Below, piece by piece: positions 42,477-55,418 of a DNA stretch of 64,000 nucleotides. Numbering within the stretch: position 1 is the stretch's first letter; each line of letters opens with the position of its first letter. The notes beneath the pieces are model-generated. The model was not told where the DNA came from, searched no databases, and saw nothing but the letters and a program-made list of their open reading frames with translations. Origin of the DNA: Phytophthora colocasiae (Eukaryota; Oomycota; Peronosporomycetes; Peronosporales; Peronosporaceae); contig JAGKQI010000089.1 in the NCBI GenBank assembly GCA_018806915.1, positions 558,001 to 622,000 of the forward strand. Reading direction: 5' to 3'. A program made the translations under genes and the position numbers.

Positions 42477-45263
42477 ATGTCCGATCCGCCTCCCTCGCCC
42501 CCTTTGACGCTGAGAACGCCCTCGAGCGAGCACTCGATCCGATCCGCTCGATCCACCGCCTCCCGCTTCTCAACCCCCGGGGTGAACCCTGAGCTGGTCA
42601 CCTTGCAAGCGAGACTGGCCCATAGCCAACGGATGCGCGAGACCTTGAGCCGCGATCGGGACCACCTGGACGACACCGTTCGCCGGTTGCGATCCGACAT
42701 GGAGGATATGGAGCGCTTCCGGGACGACCAAGCGGAGGAGATTTTGCGGCTGAACGCCGAAATCGCTCATCTGCGATCGGGAACCGGAGATGGTATCGGT
42801 GGGGACGCGATCGCCGCCTTGCAGGATCAGCGGGCCCAGCACGACGCCGAACGACGGGAGTCTGAGCAGCGACTGGCCCGGATCCAGACGCGGCTAGACT
42901 CTGCGCTCGAGGATCTCGACTTCCGGCTGGCCGAACTTCGCATAGCCGGGGAGACGGAGATTGAACTCCGAGATGAGCTTCAGGATCGCGAACGGGAGCT
43001 CGCCGCCGTGCGTCATGACCTGACCCTCACTCAGCGTAGCCTTGATCGCTGGCAGAGGAACGATTCCTCCCAAGGTCCACAAGCGGCTATGGCCATGCCT
43101 GCTGATCAGGCTCGCCCGACAGCAGAGGAAGCTCGGTTGAGGTTGAGTTGACGCGGACCCAAGCGGAGTTGCTCGCCGCTCGAGCCGGAAGTCGCGTATC
43201 TGGAATGCGAGGCAGAGGATCACCAGGTTGAACTGGCTCGGGCACACCTCGCCTTGGAGGACGTATCCGCCCCGGATTCTCGCGCTCCGCCTCTGGGTGC
43301 AACCGCCGATGCCGCCGCCGTATCCAGCCTGGAGCAAGATCTGGCAGACGCCTTGGGAAATCTGGAGATAATCCAGCAACGACCGGGACCAGCTCTCCGT
43401 CCAGCATCGTGCCGCCATTGCCGAGCGGGATCAGGCCGTCGCAGACCTGATCAGGCCCGCCTCGACCGGGATCAGGCAATGCAAGATCTCAATCGAGTAA
43501 CGGCAGACCGTGATCGAATCCAGGTCGACCTGGACGATGCCACCTAAGATCGTTTGTCTGCCCTCGCAGACCTTGACGTGGCTCGTTCCGCCCGGGATGC
43601 GGCGACACAGGAACTCGACCAACTCCAGCGACAGAACGCGGAGCTTCGACAGGCTCACCAAGAGCTGGACGCTGATTATGCCGAAGCCGAGCAACAGCTG
43701 CACCACGCCGAGGATTCCTCTGCTCGGTTGTCCTCGTGGATCACGGATCGACGGGCGGCTCAGCCACCAAAAGATCTCGAAGCGCCTCCGCTTCCCCGGC
43801 CGTTCCTCCTTCCTCACGCAAGCGTCCGGCTCGGAGCACCTCAGCTCCCCGTGATCTAAAACCTGCAGCTACCGAAGCTCCCGGGTCAACCCAGCCTGTC
43901 ACACCCACGGTAGTCCCGACCCCGGCAGGATCAACGGCGAGTCCGCTGGATCTGTTGGCGGATCAAGCTTCTGGGCAAGCCGGAGGGGAGGAAACCGACA
44001 CTCCAGCCCCTGATTCGACCCCAGCGCCTACGGATCAGTCCGGATCACTTCCCGCCGAGGGTGGTTCGCCGGATGAGGACGAGGAAGACCTGACTACGAT
44101 CCCAGCACTCCATTCTCGTCGCCGTCCGAAGAGGACGGAAGTCCAGAACCCAGCAATGGAACTAGTTCTGAAGCCGAATCGGAACGTTCCAACGAGGCGG
44201 AGGACTCCGAGGAGGACGAGACTCTACACATGGGCCGCCAACGGTCTATCGCGACGCACCGGCGCGAGTCCGGTCAGGTTCCGAGATCCGGACCTTCTGG
44301 CACCCGTGGATCGGGGTCTCCGGACGGCTCAAGCCCATCTCCAGATGGATCAGGCCCGCCGTCTCCAGGATCACCTCCGGGTTCCCGTCGCCGCCGCCAC
44401 CTCCTTCCGGCGGTTCCTCGCCCCCGGGCTCCGACCACCCCTGTTCCCGGTCGCCTCTTTCATTCCAGGGTACGATCGGCAGCGTACCTTCGCGGCCGCT
44501 GACATCGTGCCGTGGGATCCGCAGGTGATCGGGCAGTATTCGATCGTGGGTCTGATCGCCAATTCTGGGCAAACGGTTGTTGATCCTCGGGCTGGCTGTT
44601 CCTTCCCAGATACAGGTCGGGCCTGCACCGACCCCCCGCACCGAATACCTCCACGAGTTGATCACGGGCGTGAACGTGCTTGATCTGCTGGCTCTGGAGC
44701 CGTGGAACGACTTCGCGAACCCGGGTCCCCTTACGTTCGACCTCGATCTGCATGAGAGGGAGGGAACACCCCTCGCGGCCGTGGCCGCCACCTATCGCGT
44801 TCTGGAGGAACGGCACCGTCAAGCATTTTGGGAGGCCACCCACAACCTCGAGATCACCTCTGCCATGCAGGATGCGGATCTTGAACTGCAGCGGTATTAC
44901 GTTGCTCGCAAGGCCCGGCGGAGTCGGGCTGGGTCTGCTTGGCGCCGATTCCTCGCCTCCTTCCCCGCCATAATGCGCGATCAGTGGTTCGATCTCGACA
45001 TCCTGCTGGATCCGTTCTTCCTTCACCTCCCCATTCCGTCGGTGGATGTGGTTCGCCGGTATCCTGGCGTGGTCTCTCGGCGTGCCAACCTGGCGGATCC
45101 CAACGCGAACGTCCCAGAGCCGGCGAACCTGATCGAGGCTCTGGAGGAGTGTGACGAGGCGGATCCGTGGCGTAACCAGTATCGGCAAGACCCGGTCAAC
45201 CATCCCGCTACCAGGATTCCCCGACTTATCGGCAAGTTCAATCCTCCTCCCGCTTCTCCGTAA
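42477..45263 (+). pseudogene. Antisense coiled-coil protein, copy E, frameshifted
   Basis: The gene reads on the + strand because the whole element is inverted. ATG (MSDPP) is at 42477. The frame is open to about 43150, where an indel (GTTGAGTTGACG) stops it. Further breaks lie near 43190, 43375, 43545, 43760, 44090, 44390 and 44570. The last 228 codons (44577-45263), most of the C-terminal domain, are open to the normal stop. Confidence 0.8.
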
Positions 45264-45602
45264 ATCGTGCCACTTCGATCACCTGCTCGAGGCTTCCCGA
45301 GCCCGGATTCGAACCCCATCCAGGCCGTTCTGCATTCTTCCATCTCCATTCGTAACTCCCATAATCTCCACTCGTAATTCTCGTATTCTCCATTCCCACA
45401 GTCATTCCATCGTACTCCATCATTTTGAGAATGTGATCCCCTTTCATCTCCATCTCGACATCCCGGATCACCATCTTCCAGCGTCAAATTCCCTACGTAC
45501 ATGCACATACACAAATGTAAAACTCTCGCTCTGATCTGGATTCTCTCCACATCAGCTTCTTCGATCACGGCGAAGCAACCCTGTCACCTCGCCTGACTCT
45601 CC
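45264..45602. other. Convergent 3' spacer, copy E
   Basis: The spacer is pyrimidine-rich on the + strand because the element is inverted (TCTCCAT, ATTCTCGTA words). It lies between the antisense-gene stop and the pol stop. No gene is seen. Confidence 0.5.
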
Positions 45603-48600
45603 TTACACCTCTTCATGTGACTGCATCACGCCGAACTGGTTCCGATTAGCGTGGTCACGTAGGAACGCGCTCAGTATGGCCCCACAGTTAAGATCAGCTT
45701 CGTCGACCCACGTTGGCTCATCATAACCGACCCAGTGCACCAGAAATTCACGATAGATCCGGCCGTAGCGAGTTCGTTTCCCACTTCGCATGTCCGAGAT
45801 CCGTTCAACTTCGTACTCATCGATATCCAGATCCGGGACCCAACTGTCTTCCGGAAGGAGGATCTCATCGAAATCGAGCCGATCTGCTTCATCCACCGTC
45901 AACTCGATCCGCGGTCGATCCGGGAAATTCCGTACCAGCTTTAGCTTAGAAACATGGACCACCGGGAAGATATGGTAATCAGATCGCGCGATCTCCAGCT
46001 TGATCGTGAATTCATTGAGCTTCTCTGCAACACGGAACGGCCAAGAGGTGAGCGAGTTTACGTGCATACCCTTCCTTCACACGATCTAGGTATAGCCAAA
46101 CACGTGATCCAGCTTCGATCTGATGCGGATCGACGTCCTCATTGTGTCGATCAGCTCGGTCCGCAATCGCTCTCTCGCAGCCTAGCGTTGACCTGTTCTC
46201 TCGACTGCTGGTAGTATCTCTGAACGCGATATCTCCATCGTTCTGATCGCGGTCATGGCGCCTGGTCGACCTGATCGGGATCGTCGCTTCCAACGTCGAT
46301 CTCGGGTCCCATCCGTGTACCAAATAGTGAGGGTATCTCCCTGACCCGATCGTGAGCCGTGTTAATGGCGAAAGTCAATCTCTCCGCATATTCATCCCAG
46401 TCCTTTGATCGAGATCTTGAACATACATCTTGATTGCCCTAGTGGCCGTTTGCACCATCCGTTCCGCAGTCCCATTGGCCTGTGGTCGGTAGGCCATCGT
46501 CGCCCGTTGTCGCTGCCCCAGGATCCTATTAAACGATCTGAAGAAGTCGGACATGAAGCCCGGCTCTCGATCGTGCCTGATCATCTCGCTAGCGCCAAAT
46601 CTGCGGAACACGCATTCTTCTATAAGATTCCGCGACGGTCTGGGCCGATCGGGAGGAACTAGCCTTTGCGATCACATATCCCGTGAACAGATCCACCAGA
46701 TCAGCAGTTCAGTATTGCCTTTGTTGGATCTGGGGCAGAGAGGGTATGTGATCCATCGCTATGATCTGGAATGGGTATGTAGCTTGCAGATTCCCAGGTG
46801 ACTCGCCTCGGATCGTGGGTCTCCCCTTTCCGGTCTCACAGTCTACACACTCGCCTACGTATCGTTGCACACTCTGATATAATCCTCCAGTGGAAATGAT
46901 CTCGGATCCGCTGATAAGTGCGTCCGATCCCTTGATGTCCCCTTCCAGAGTCGTATGGTAGTGGTGGAGGACATCCTGCTGTAAAGCGTTTCTGGAACCA
47001 CGAGTCTCATCAGACGGTCGCGATCACCTCTTGATCTCGGCCCTGGTGGGCAATAAAACAACAGATCCTGTTCATCTACCTCGTACTCGGAAGCGATCTT
47101 GGCGTAGGATCCAGCTCTCGGCTCGAGTAAGATCCGCGATCTGCCCAGCCAGGTACTTCTTTAGTCCGGCGATCCAGACCTCCTCGTCCTGGGCTCGCCT
47201 GATCCGATCCACTCGCATCTCCCGGATCAGTTCCTCTCGCAGGACGGCGGCCACGGGTCGCTCGGGCTGCACCCCCGTGGCTACGGCCGACACTTTGCAC
47301 CGTTCGATCTTCAACTCGAGGGATCAACACCTCATCAAGCCGATTCAGGGTGACCAGATCGCACCGATCTGCTTCATCGTGGACCTCGATCCCGCTTCCT
47401 CGCTGCAGCGCGGCGCTCGCCAAGCTGTCTGCGCTCCCATTCCAGTCTCTCTTCACATGGACTAGCTCATGACCTCCCCAATTCCTGCAAGTGATCTAGC
47501 ACCTTCTGTTTCAGTAACGTCAATCCTGGCGCCTTGCAGTCGATCTCGCCCCGGACTTGTCGGATCACCAGGTTCGAATCGCCACAAATGACCAAACGGC
47601 GGCGTTCTAACTGCGATCATGCCAAGACTCTAGCAAGAGCCCACGGTATTCCGCTTCATTGACAGTAAGACTTCCGCATAGTCTGATCTAGCTTTGATCA
47701 CTTTCCACTCCGGCAACTCCACACGATCGCGCTGAAAGCGCCTCCTCCTCGTTTCACGCGTGCCGAGCCGTCGAAACTTACTACCCATAGCTCCTCGCCT
47801 GGATCTACGGTAATTCGGCATCTGGATCCGACGTTTTGGTTCCTTCCGTGGCGCGATCGCGATCAGGGCTTCGTCGATCTCCGATCTAGGCGTTATAATA
47901 GCTGCGATCGCCCCAGTATCTCATCCTCTCCTTCGTACACTTCTGTGATCTCGAGGTCCATGGGGACAGGAGAGCAGACCATTGTCCCAGACGCCCTTGA
48001 AGGCCGGCAGACTTGAAACAGCCAAAGCTTTGAGTGTCTGGTTAGACCTTGATCCGACGTCCCACCAACAGGGTGTAGTGTAGATCCAGGATCCGAAGTA
48101 GAGCCAACACCTCCTTTCGGCAACATTATAGTTTAACTCGTTCGTCTTCGTTCGGCTGGCAAACGCAACCGGGTGGTAGACCTGGTCGTGTTCCTGCATT
48201 AGTGCGGCGGAAATCGCCCAGTCACTGGCATACACGATCACCACGGGTAACTTTGTCATGTCGAAGTGACGAAGGATCGGGGTCGACGCGATCTTGGTTT
48301 TCAAGGCTGTAAACGCCCTGTGTGCCCTACCCCACCTTTCGTCGCCAGCTCTTTGGGCCAGATTGGCTCCGACCTTGCTTGAACAGGGGGAGGCGTCGCC
48401 CCCAAGTTAAGATCCGGCGTACTATTCCCCTTTTGAGTCAAGGTGTCGGGTGATCCATCCTGATTCGACTTAAGCGCAACGGGATCTCGATTGATCGGGT
48501 CCGTACTATCCATGATCTTCCGAAGATCTGGTCGCTTCTTCAGTTCTGCGAACTCCACTTCACGTAGTTCATATAGGACCGATGCATAGATCGCATAATC

Positions 48601-51178
48601 CTCGATTAACCGACTATAGTACTTCAAACTGCCCAGGAACGATTGCATGGATCGGAGCGACCCAGGGAATGGCAGATCCGTCAGAGACTTCAGGTTTGCC
48701 TCCAATCCGTCGATCGACACTTTGTGTCCGAGATATTCCACCTTATCCATGCCCCAGAAGCTCTTCGCCACACTGATCGAGAGATTCCACTTATCACAGG
48801 CCTCCAATAGGTCTTCCACCCGATCGCACATTTGATCCCATGTTCCAGCCGTGATCAAGATATCGTCGATGTAAGATCTCCGTCCTAGAACCGACGGGCG
48901 ACCAGGATCTTCCGGGACCCCTGATTCAAACACATCTGTAGAGTCTTCGTATTCCTGACTGGGAGATCTTCAAAATCCATATAGGGCGTTGTCCACAAGA
49001 CGTTGATAGATCTGAGGGCGTTCTTCAGCCCGAACGGCATGCGATTCCACTCGAAGAGGCCGAACGGGGTGATGAAAGCTGAGATCGCGCGAGCTCGATC
49101 GGTCATTGACACGACCCAGAACCCACTCGCCATGTTCAATGAACAATACCACAGAACCTTGTCAAGATCTTCTAACAGGTCATTGATCAGAGGCATTGGG
49201 TAGATCATCAGCCTCGTGAGACCGTTCACCAGCCGATAATCGATACATAGTCGGATGTCTACACCGTTCTTCTCTGATGTGATCACCACGATCGGCGATG
49301 CCCATGGCGAGGTCGATGGCCGGATAATCTTGGCAGCTAGGGAGGCCTTTGATGAGATCCGATACTTTCTCGCGGAACTGTGGCGCCACCTTTCGGACTC
49401 GTTGTGCGATCGGTTTTGCATCACCCACGTCGATATCGCATATAACACCCTTGGCCGCTGGAGGAAGTGCGTTTCCTTTCCCGATCAGGAGATGTCGCTT
49501 CTTCCAAATAATCTGTCGAAGTTTCTCGATCTCCTCCGGGGTAGCCGATCCCGGATTTCCTACTTGCAGATCTTCGATCTTGACTTCTTCAGTGGTGGAG
49601 ATCTGGATTTCTGGTACTACTGCGAGATTATCGGCTAGATCTTCGGCCGAAAAATCGCCACTTTCGTGTAAGTGGGTCTGATCAGCGTTCTCGATCCCTT
49701 CAGGAGATGTCGGATCCGGTTCATCCGTTGATTGATCACGCAGCCTATCGTCCTTGGCTGTCAAGATCGGGGTGTCTTTAACCATGGGGACGGCGTCGGC
49801 GTCGGATACATGTTGGATCTCGATTTGAAAATCTTGGTTTTTCTGTTTTTACCTCGATTTCTTCACATGTCCGATCTGTCCGACCTGGGGCCTGATCTGG
49901 CAAGCTCTCATTCGTCTCAGTCTCACCATTCGTCTCAGTCTCACCGCCCCCAGCTTCGCCACTCGGGGCCTTGTCGGAACTGATCGTGATCGGTGGGGTA
50001 TCCATGGGATCCGGTTGGGGATCGATGAATGCGACCTTGACTTCGGCCGTATCGGTCGGTGATCGCGGTTCCAATGTCGATATTGGTGCAGGATCAGGAT
50101 CGGTCTTGATTGCCCCACCTCGACGGAGTATAGATCGCGGCGTAACGTAGGTCGGCCGTTCGACCGACGGTAAGGGATCTCTACGGTTTCCTGAGGTTCC
50201 GGTCTTGCGTCCACTGTCGCTTCTAGAGCTAGATTCTGCCACTCCATGTAACGCCGGACCCGACCGACACAAACCCGGGGTAGCGAGGAACTTTTTCTGA
50301 TCAAGTACCATCCTGACATGCAATCTGTGATCCAGTCGTAAAATCTTCTCGCTCAAATTCGTGATCACTAAGTACCGAGTTCGGCCGGGTCCATTTACCA
50401 CGGTGGGTACCATCGGTCGCCTCTGGTCACCCATAATTTCTCCGTCGCCGATAATTTTCACTCTCGATGCGGTCTCTTCAGATCCCCAACTGGGATATGT
50501 AGATCTTCCTCCAATTTCACTGATCTCACCTTTCTCCCCTGCATAATCTTTGCGACCACTAAGTGGTATCCCCACTTCATTAGGTAAGCACATCGATCCT
50601 CTGCCAGATCCATCCGACCCCAGCCGGGACTCATGAAATCCATACCCAGGATCGCATCTTGTCCGGATAGATCTCCGATCCAAATATCGAAAAAGTAGAC
50701 CAAATATCCCGCAAGCGTGATCTTGATCCTCGTTCTTCCCTCGGTGGTGTACACATTATCGCCGATCCTGACATTCCTGTCTCTGACTAGTGTCAAAGTG
50801 GCACCCAAACTTATGAGCAAAGGTGGTATCCAAGATGGATACCTCGGCGCCAGTGTCCAGGAGCAAGATCGCTCTTCATGATTGATCTTGCCTGAGATCT
50901 TGGCTTGGCGGAACGATTTTCCTGGTGTGCGTGGTATTTCCAATACCCCCTGGATTCTCCTTCCTTGAGATCCAAGGCCACTTCCGCACCAGATCGCGAG
51001 AACTCATCGATCCGGGGAAGACTCGCGATCTTAGCAGTATACGAATGCAACTTACATGTATTACCGCGCAGATCCGAATTCTCCCTATCTTGATCTCTCG
51101 ATTCCTTGTTCACATATGCATAGATGCAGTACTCAGAACGCTCGGCTCGTACCGGTTTCCAAACCGGCGAGCGTCCTA
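45603..51178 (-). pseudogene. pol: pol polyprotein, copy E, multiply frameshifted
   Basis: All pol domains can be followed on the minus strand: protease about 50600-50890, RT 48700-49450, Ty3 RNase H near 48000-48300, second RNase H about 47420-47800, integrase about 45900-47060, and chromodomain at 45603-45800. At least fifteen frame breaks are seen. An extra A upstream of the slippery site (GGAAAAAGATG) fuses gag and pol into one frame (50811-51791). It is not functional as written. Confidence 0.83.
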
Positions 51179-51185
51179 GTTTAAC
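51138..51185 (-). promoter_or_regulatory. Programmed -1 frameshift signal, copy E
   Basis: The heptamer GTTAAAC (minus strand, 51179-51185), the TAG and both stems of the downstream hairpin are identical to copy C. The extra A upstream means the gag frame no longer enters the heptamer in the right phase here. Confidence 0.65.
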
Positions 51186-53643
51186 ATCTTTTTCCACCTT
51201 CTCGAACAATCCGGCATGTCGGGTCGGGTCGTACCACTTGCGGATCTGGTTGTAGAATTCTTCCATGGGGCATTCTCCAGCTTCATGGATCTCCCCACAA
51301 CCACGGCAGGTATACAGACAGCGATCTGTTGGGTGACCTCTCTTCCCGCACTCTTCGCAGGTTAGACGTCTCCAGCAGTCCAGATCCGTATGCTTCCGCG
51401 ATCCACAATGCGAACAGCGACCTCGATCGTGATCTGATTGGTTCATCGACGATCCGTGATCCGGCCTCGGTCCTGCACGTTCGTGTGCGACCGCGACTGA
51501 TCCTGCTGGTGGGAGCGCCCCAGCACCAATCTGCTTGTCTTCTGACGCAGCAAGATATATTCTCCGGAGATCGCCTTCAGAATCGAATCCGTCCGATCCG
51601 GATATTTCTTCCGATTCCTGAGCGCCAGCTCGGATCCTGGTTTGGATCGCCCGTACCACTGCCCGTGGGTGCCGCCGGGGCACTGGCCGGTGCCTTTTGT
51701 CTGTACTTCGATCCGAACGCGCAGATTTACGCTTGTTCGCTTTTCGCCCGTTCCCGGGCACGAAGTACCTCCTCAAGTTCATCGACGTCATTCAGCTGGA
51801 GTAGGGTCAGCCGATCAGCTAACTCCGGATCTCCCAATGTCTCGATATAGTGATCTACATGTCTCCCGGCGGCCTTAGTGGCCCCATCCTTGATCTTCAG
51901 TCTAGCGACGTAAAGCCGCCACGTTGGAGCCGGTAGAGATTTGTCAAGGGAGTTTCCTCCGATCGCTTTGCAAGAGCGTGATAGTACTTGCCACGTGCCG
52001 ACCGACATACCCAACTCCACAATACTGGGTCTGGAAACTGTCCAACAGATCTGCCCCCAATTTTGGTTTTCGTCGTTCGACTGAGCCGCTGCCTGTACCA
52101 GTTCTTGCCGGTCCTTGATCGCATCAGTGGATCTGCAAACGAGGCATTTCTCTTCTTCCGTAGCCTGATCGCGCTGGAAATGCTGACTTGACTTTACTTG
52201 ATCCAGGCCCGAGCGCGATCTTCGTCCAGATCTTACTCGCAAAATCTTTCAGATCCGGAGATCGCTGGAGATCCGGGACCCGCTGGATCACTCGACGATC
52301 CCTCTCTTGACCGGATTGCCGCGGATGCGATCACTGGCTCGGCTCGACATCTGCCCACCGTGAATCTTGGTGATGTCGCCTGGTTATCGCCCGGATCGTA
52401 TTCCCCATGCATCCGGATCCGAGGCCAGGTGACGGACTCCATTTCCCAACATCCGCAACTCCCTTTGATCGGCGATCGGGGTGTCGCGAGATTCCGCTCT
52501 TCAAGCAAACAGCATCCATCGCCACTTTGGAAAGTAATCGTCCAACTTGGTTGCTCTGATCCCAGGCGGGAATTAGTCAGCGTCGGCGCGGTCTGGTCCG
52601 TCCGGATCCGGCGATTTTCTTGCTGATCAGGCATCTTTGACTCCCACAGCTTTGCGGCCACCGATCACGTATCCTGTTTCTTCACACGCGATTTCAGGAA
52701 ACTTGGCGCCATGCCGAGGGCCCGTAACGACATGGCGGCTGCAAACTCTCCTCCTGGGCTATCTGAGTCTGGTTCTGAGGTCGCTGACGCGTAGCATGAC
52801 GACCAGCCTGATACAGCCTGGGTCGGCGCGTCAGTAGTAGGCGTCCGCCGACCAAGATCTTGAGGGAGTCGAATAGACTGGCATGGGCTTCGCATACTGA
52901 ATCGCTTGCAGTTCCAAGTAAAATAGAGAGTTTGGGTCGAACTTCCAGCCATCGCCAAACCAGCCTCTTGGAGCAGATCAAGTGGCAGGATCTTCACCAT
53001 GCGTGTCTGGTGCGGTCAGAGCTAATCCGGGCCTCGACACTGGGCCGGTGAGGGTTTACCGATCTGGCGGACTTGTATGATCGTAAGAATATGACCAGGC
53101 TGGCTAAGCAAGGTCCTCGCTTTAGCCTTCCTGTAGTAGGCCTGTTCGATCGCGTCCCTGGTGATCGTTCGAGATCCCAGGCTGACTCACATTCTCTGGC
53201 TCCTGAGTCTGGAGCCTTCACTTTCTGTCCGGTGCTCTTGATCTTCTTTTTTCTTGGTCGATCTTGGAGGCACTCAGTGGTGGTCTTGGTGAGCAGATTG
53301 AGGCTTTCAGCTTTGCTGGGATTCCTTATCGTTTCGTGTGTGTGATCTCGATTCTCATCGAGATCCGCAACACGGTAACGCCTCGACGGGCCTTGGGAGG
53401 AATTGAGGTTTTTCTTCGAGATCTGGATTGCGATCCAGGTCTGCCTCGTGCGTCTGTCAGGTGAGAGATCTCTCCCAGAACTCTGCTGATCTGTGGATCT
53501 TTCCTCTCTGTTTTAAGCAGTGCCTTCCGCCGATCCAACCTCTGTAGGTACTTCTTCCCCTTGTTCTTCTTTAATCTTGGCATCTTTTGGACTCAACGGT
53601 GATATTCCCGGAAGTCACCCAGTAAGATCCGAACACGCACCAT
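51176..53643 (-). pseudogene. gag: gag, copy E, heavily degraded
   Basis: The ATG position is 53641-53643, directly inside the LTR end. Many indels break the frame throughout. Zinc knuckles (CSHCGSRKHTDLDC and CEECGKRGHPTDRC) are readable near 51290-51430. The primer site has decayed (TGGTGCGTGTTCGGAT). The variant GALPPAGSVAVAHERAG upstream of the knuckles is shared with copy F, so E and F are related in gag. Confidence 0.8.
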
Positions 53644-54605
53644 TGTGGTGGTTGGATCTGGCCAAAATCTGGTTCGCGGAGGCCGATCGCGATCGCTCAC
53701 TTGCGCCCAGACACCGACTAACGGAGGGGTCCCTGATGATCCGTGATCTTGCTGCGTGTAGTGTTCACCTTGTGTACCCGTCGGTGGGCGGGTTACGCTC
53801 TTTCCAGGTAACTTCTGAAGATGTCCGGGACGAGAAGAAGGGTCTTGGGTGATGTGGCGGGCTTTGAGGCGGCGTGGAAGTTCTTCACTCCACCTCCGGT
53901 AGGTACTTCGATCCCGGTCGTAGGCGAGTTCCTCGAGCCTTGATCCAGTGCCTGTTCTTCGATCCAGGTCTTCCAATAGTCCAAATGTTCAGGATCTGAT
54001 CTGTCCTCTCAGATGCTTGCCGCTTCCGATAGCGGGGGCCCTGATGGGGCGAGATTCGACGGGGATCCTTAGGCCAAAACAACCAACCCCTTCCGATCCA
54101 GATAGTATGCACTTAAAGGATAGTTCACTAGATAGGGCAAAGCTAACAATATATTATCCAGACTTCAACCGTCTATACTAGGTCACGCATCCTTACCTTC
54201 CTGACGCTTCAGTAAGCCAATGTAGTTCCCTGTCTCCATACATGTGAAGCAGAGATACTTCTGAGGGTTCAGAGCAAATTCGAGTCCCTTAGTTGTTGAG
54301 ATATATCGAGAGATCCACTCACACCAGCGTAAGATAAGCCACAAATCGGCAGATCCAGTCTTGGCTGCAGCCAGGTAAGGGAAGTGACTTGCTGAACACT
54401 AAGGGGAAGGCCACTATGCTATCCTATTCTTCCTAAACCTGGTCCTGAAGAAATCCACTTGCGCACTAGAAGGTAAATTGAGTCTGTTTATGGATTATTT
54501 ACTATGTCTACTAGCCCCATCCTCATCTGCTATCCTACGATTACCTGACATCCGGCTGCCTGGCTGCCTTCCGATCTTCGATCTTGATCTCACCTAACCC
54601 TGATC
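53644..54605 (-). repeat. 5' LTR of copy E (outer part missing)
   Basis: It starts on the + strand with TGTGGTGG and matches the other LTRs, including the 197-bp segment, with many changes. Recognisable similarity ends at about 54605 (CCTAACCCTGATC), before the minisatellite and the TGTGGTGAAG end. Confidence 0.75.
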
Positions 54606-55197
54606 GCGATCTCGATCTGCCGATCTGTAGCGATCTGGCGATCAGCCGATCTCGATCAACCATCTCGGTCATCGATCTTGGTCTTACCGTCTTGAACAAT
54701 GATCCGATCGGCAGCCTTCATACTTGATCTCGCGTGCCTGCGTCGTCGACATTCCAGGTCTTGAGCTTCCCCAGACTTGATCACCTCACTCCCCACGCGA
54801 CTAACACTGCCATCAGGTCCCTCGGCAGCATCTCACGGTTATGTTGTCACCGGCCCACCATAGATCCACCGATCCCGACCACTCTGCCGCCTTGATCTCC
54901 TTCTCATGCGACCTCAGGCAGGCGCCTTTTTCTCCTCCGACCCTGAGCCGCCACGCGGGAGCCGCACGACAGGTTCTCAATCACTTAGTTTCACTTGACC
55001 GGGACGCCATCCATTCATCGCTGGCGGCGAGATCCAGACACGAACATCGATCTGGATCCATTCGTCAGCCATCGTTCTACGCGCAATCTGGGGTCATCCA
55101 ACTGACATCTTGCTTCGCCAGAGGCCCCTGTCGCTTGATCCGACTCTGCTTAGGGCCTGACGTTGCCTTTCTCGGATTTCCTTTTCGCGCTACATTA
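54606..55197. other. Non-element spacer between copies E and F
   Basis: About 590 bp shows no match I can see to any part of the element. The left 60 bases are very rich in CGATCT and GATC words (eight GATC in about 56 bp). An open frame from 54841 runs into copy F's gag remnant but has no family features and looks fortuitous. It may be host DNA or an older, unrecognisable repeat. Confidence 0.6.
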
Positions 55198-55380
55198 CAC
55201 GATCGGTGCTGGGGCGCTCCCCCACCAACAGGATCAGTTGCGATCGCACACGAACGTGCAGGACCGAGGCCGGACCACGGATCGCAGACAGCAGATCACG
55301 ATAGAGGTCGCTGTTCGCATTGTGATCCGACCCGACATGCGCAGACTGTTTCCCGAGAAGGTGGAAAGATGTTAAACTAG
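55198..55380 (+). pseudogene. gag: gag remnant, copy F (zinc knuckles deleted)
   Basis: Only the sequence just before the knuckles and the last codons remain. A deletion joins CGCTGTTCGCATTGTG to ATCCGACCCGACATGC, removing all three zinc knuckles. The terminal KMLN codons, slippery GTTAAAC (55371-55377) and stop TAG (55378-55380) are kept. Confidence 0.83.
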
Positions 55381-55418
55381 GATGCTCGCCGGTTTGGAAA
55401 CCGGTACGAGCCGAGCGT
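55371..55418 (+). promoter_or_regulatory. Programmed -1 frameshift signal, copy F
   Basis: GTTAAAC-TAG is followed by the same hairpin. One stem base is changed (GATGCTCG for GACGCTCG), which replaces a C-G pair by a possible U-G pair. Confidence 0.65.

Larger units (their letters stand above)
28283..53643. repeat. Large inverted repeat (copy D internal + 3' LTR against copy E)
   Basis: The arms 28283-41023 and 41024-53643 are the same element in opposite orientations meeting tail-to-tail, with no spacer except the 43 bp missing from D's LTR. The arms are not identical: E's 3' LTR lacks the 197-bp segment and has 4 rather than 8 minisatellite units. Confidence 0.85.
41024..54605 (-). mobile_element. 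Ty3/Gypsy retrotransposon copy E (reverse orientation)
   Basis: This is a full-length copy on the minus strand with gag, pol, antisense gene (reading +) and both LTRs; the 5' LTR is truncated on its outer side. It is the most diverged full-length copy, with many indels, especially in gag (51.8-53.6 kb). Confidence 0.87.

Noticed and set aside
54841..55380. Possible host gene of 179 codons before copy F
   Set aside because: Its last third is copy F gag sequence and the rest has no recognisable motif; likely fortuitous.
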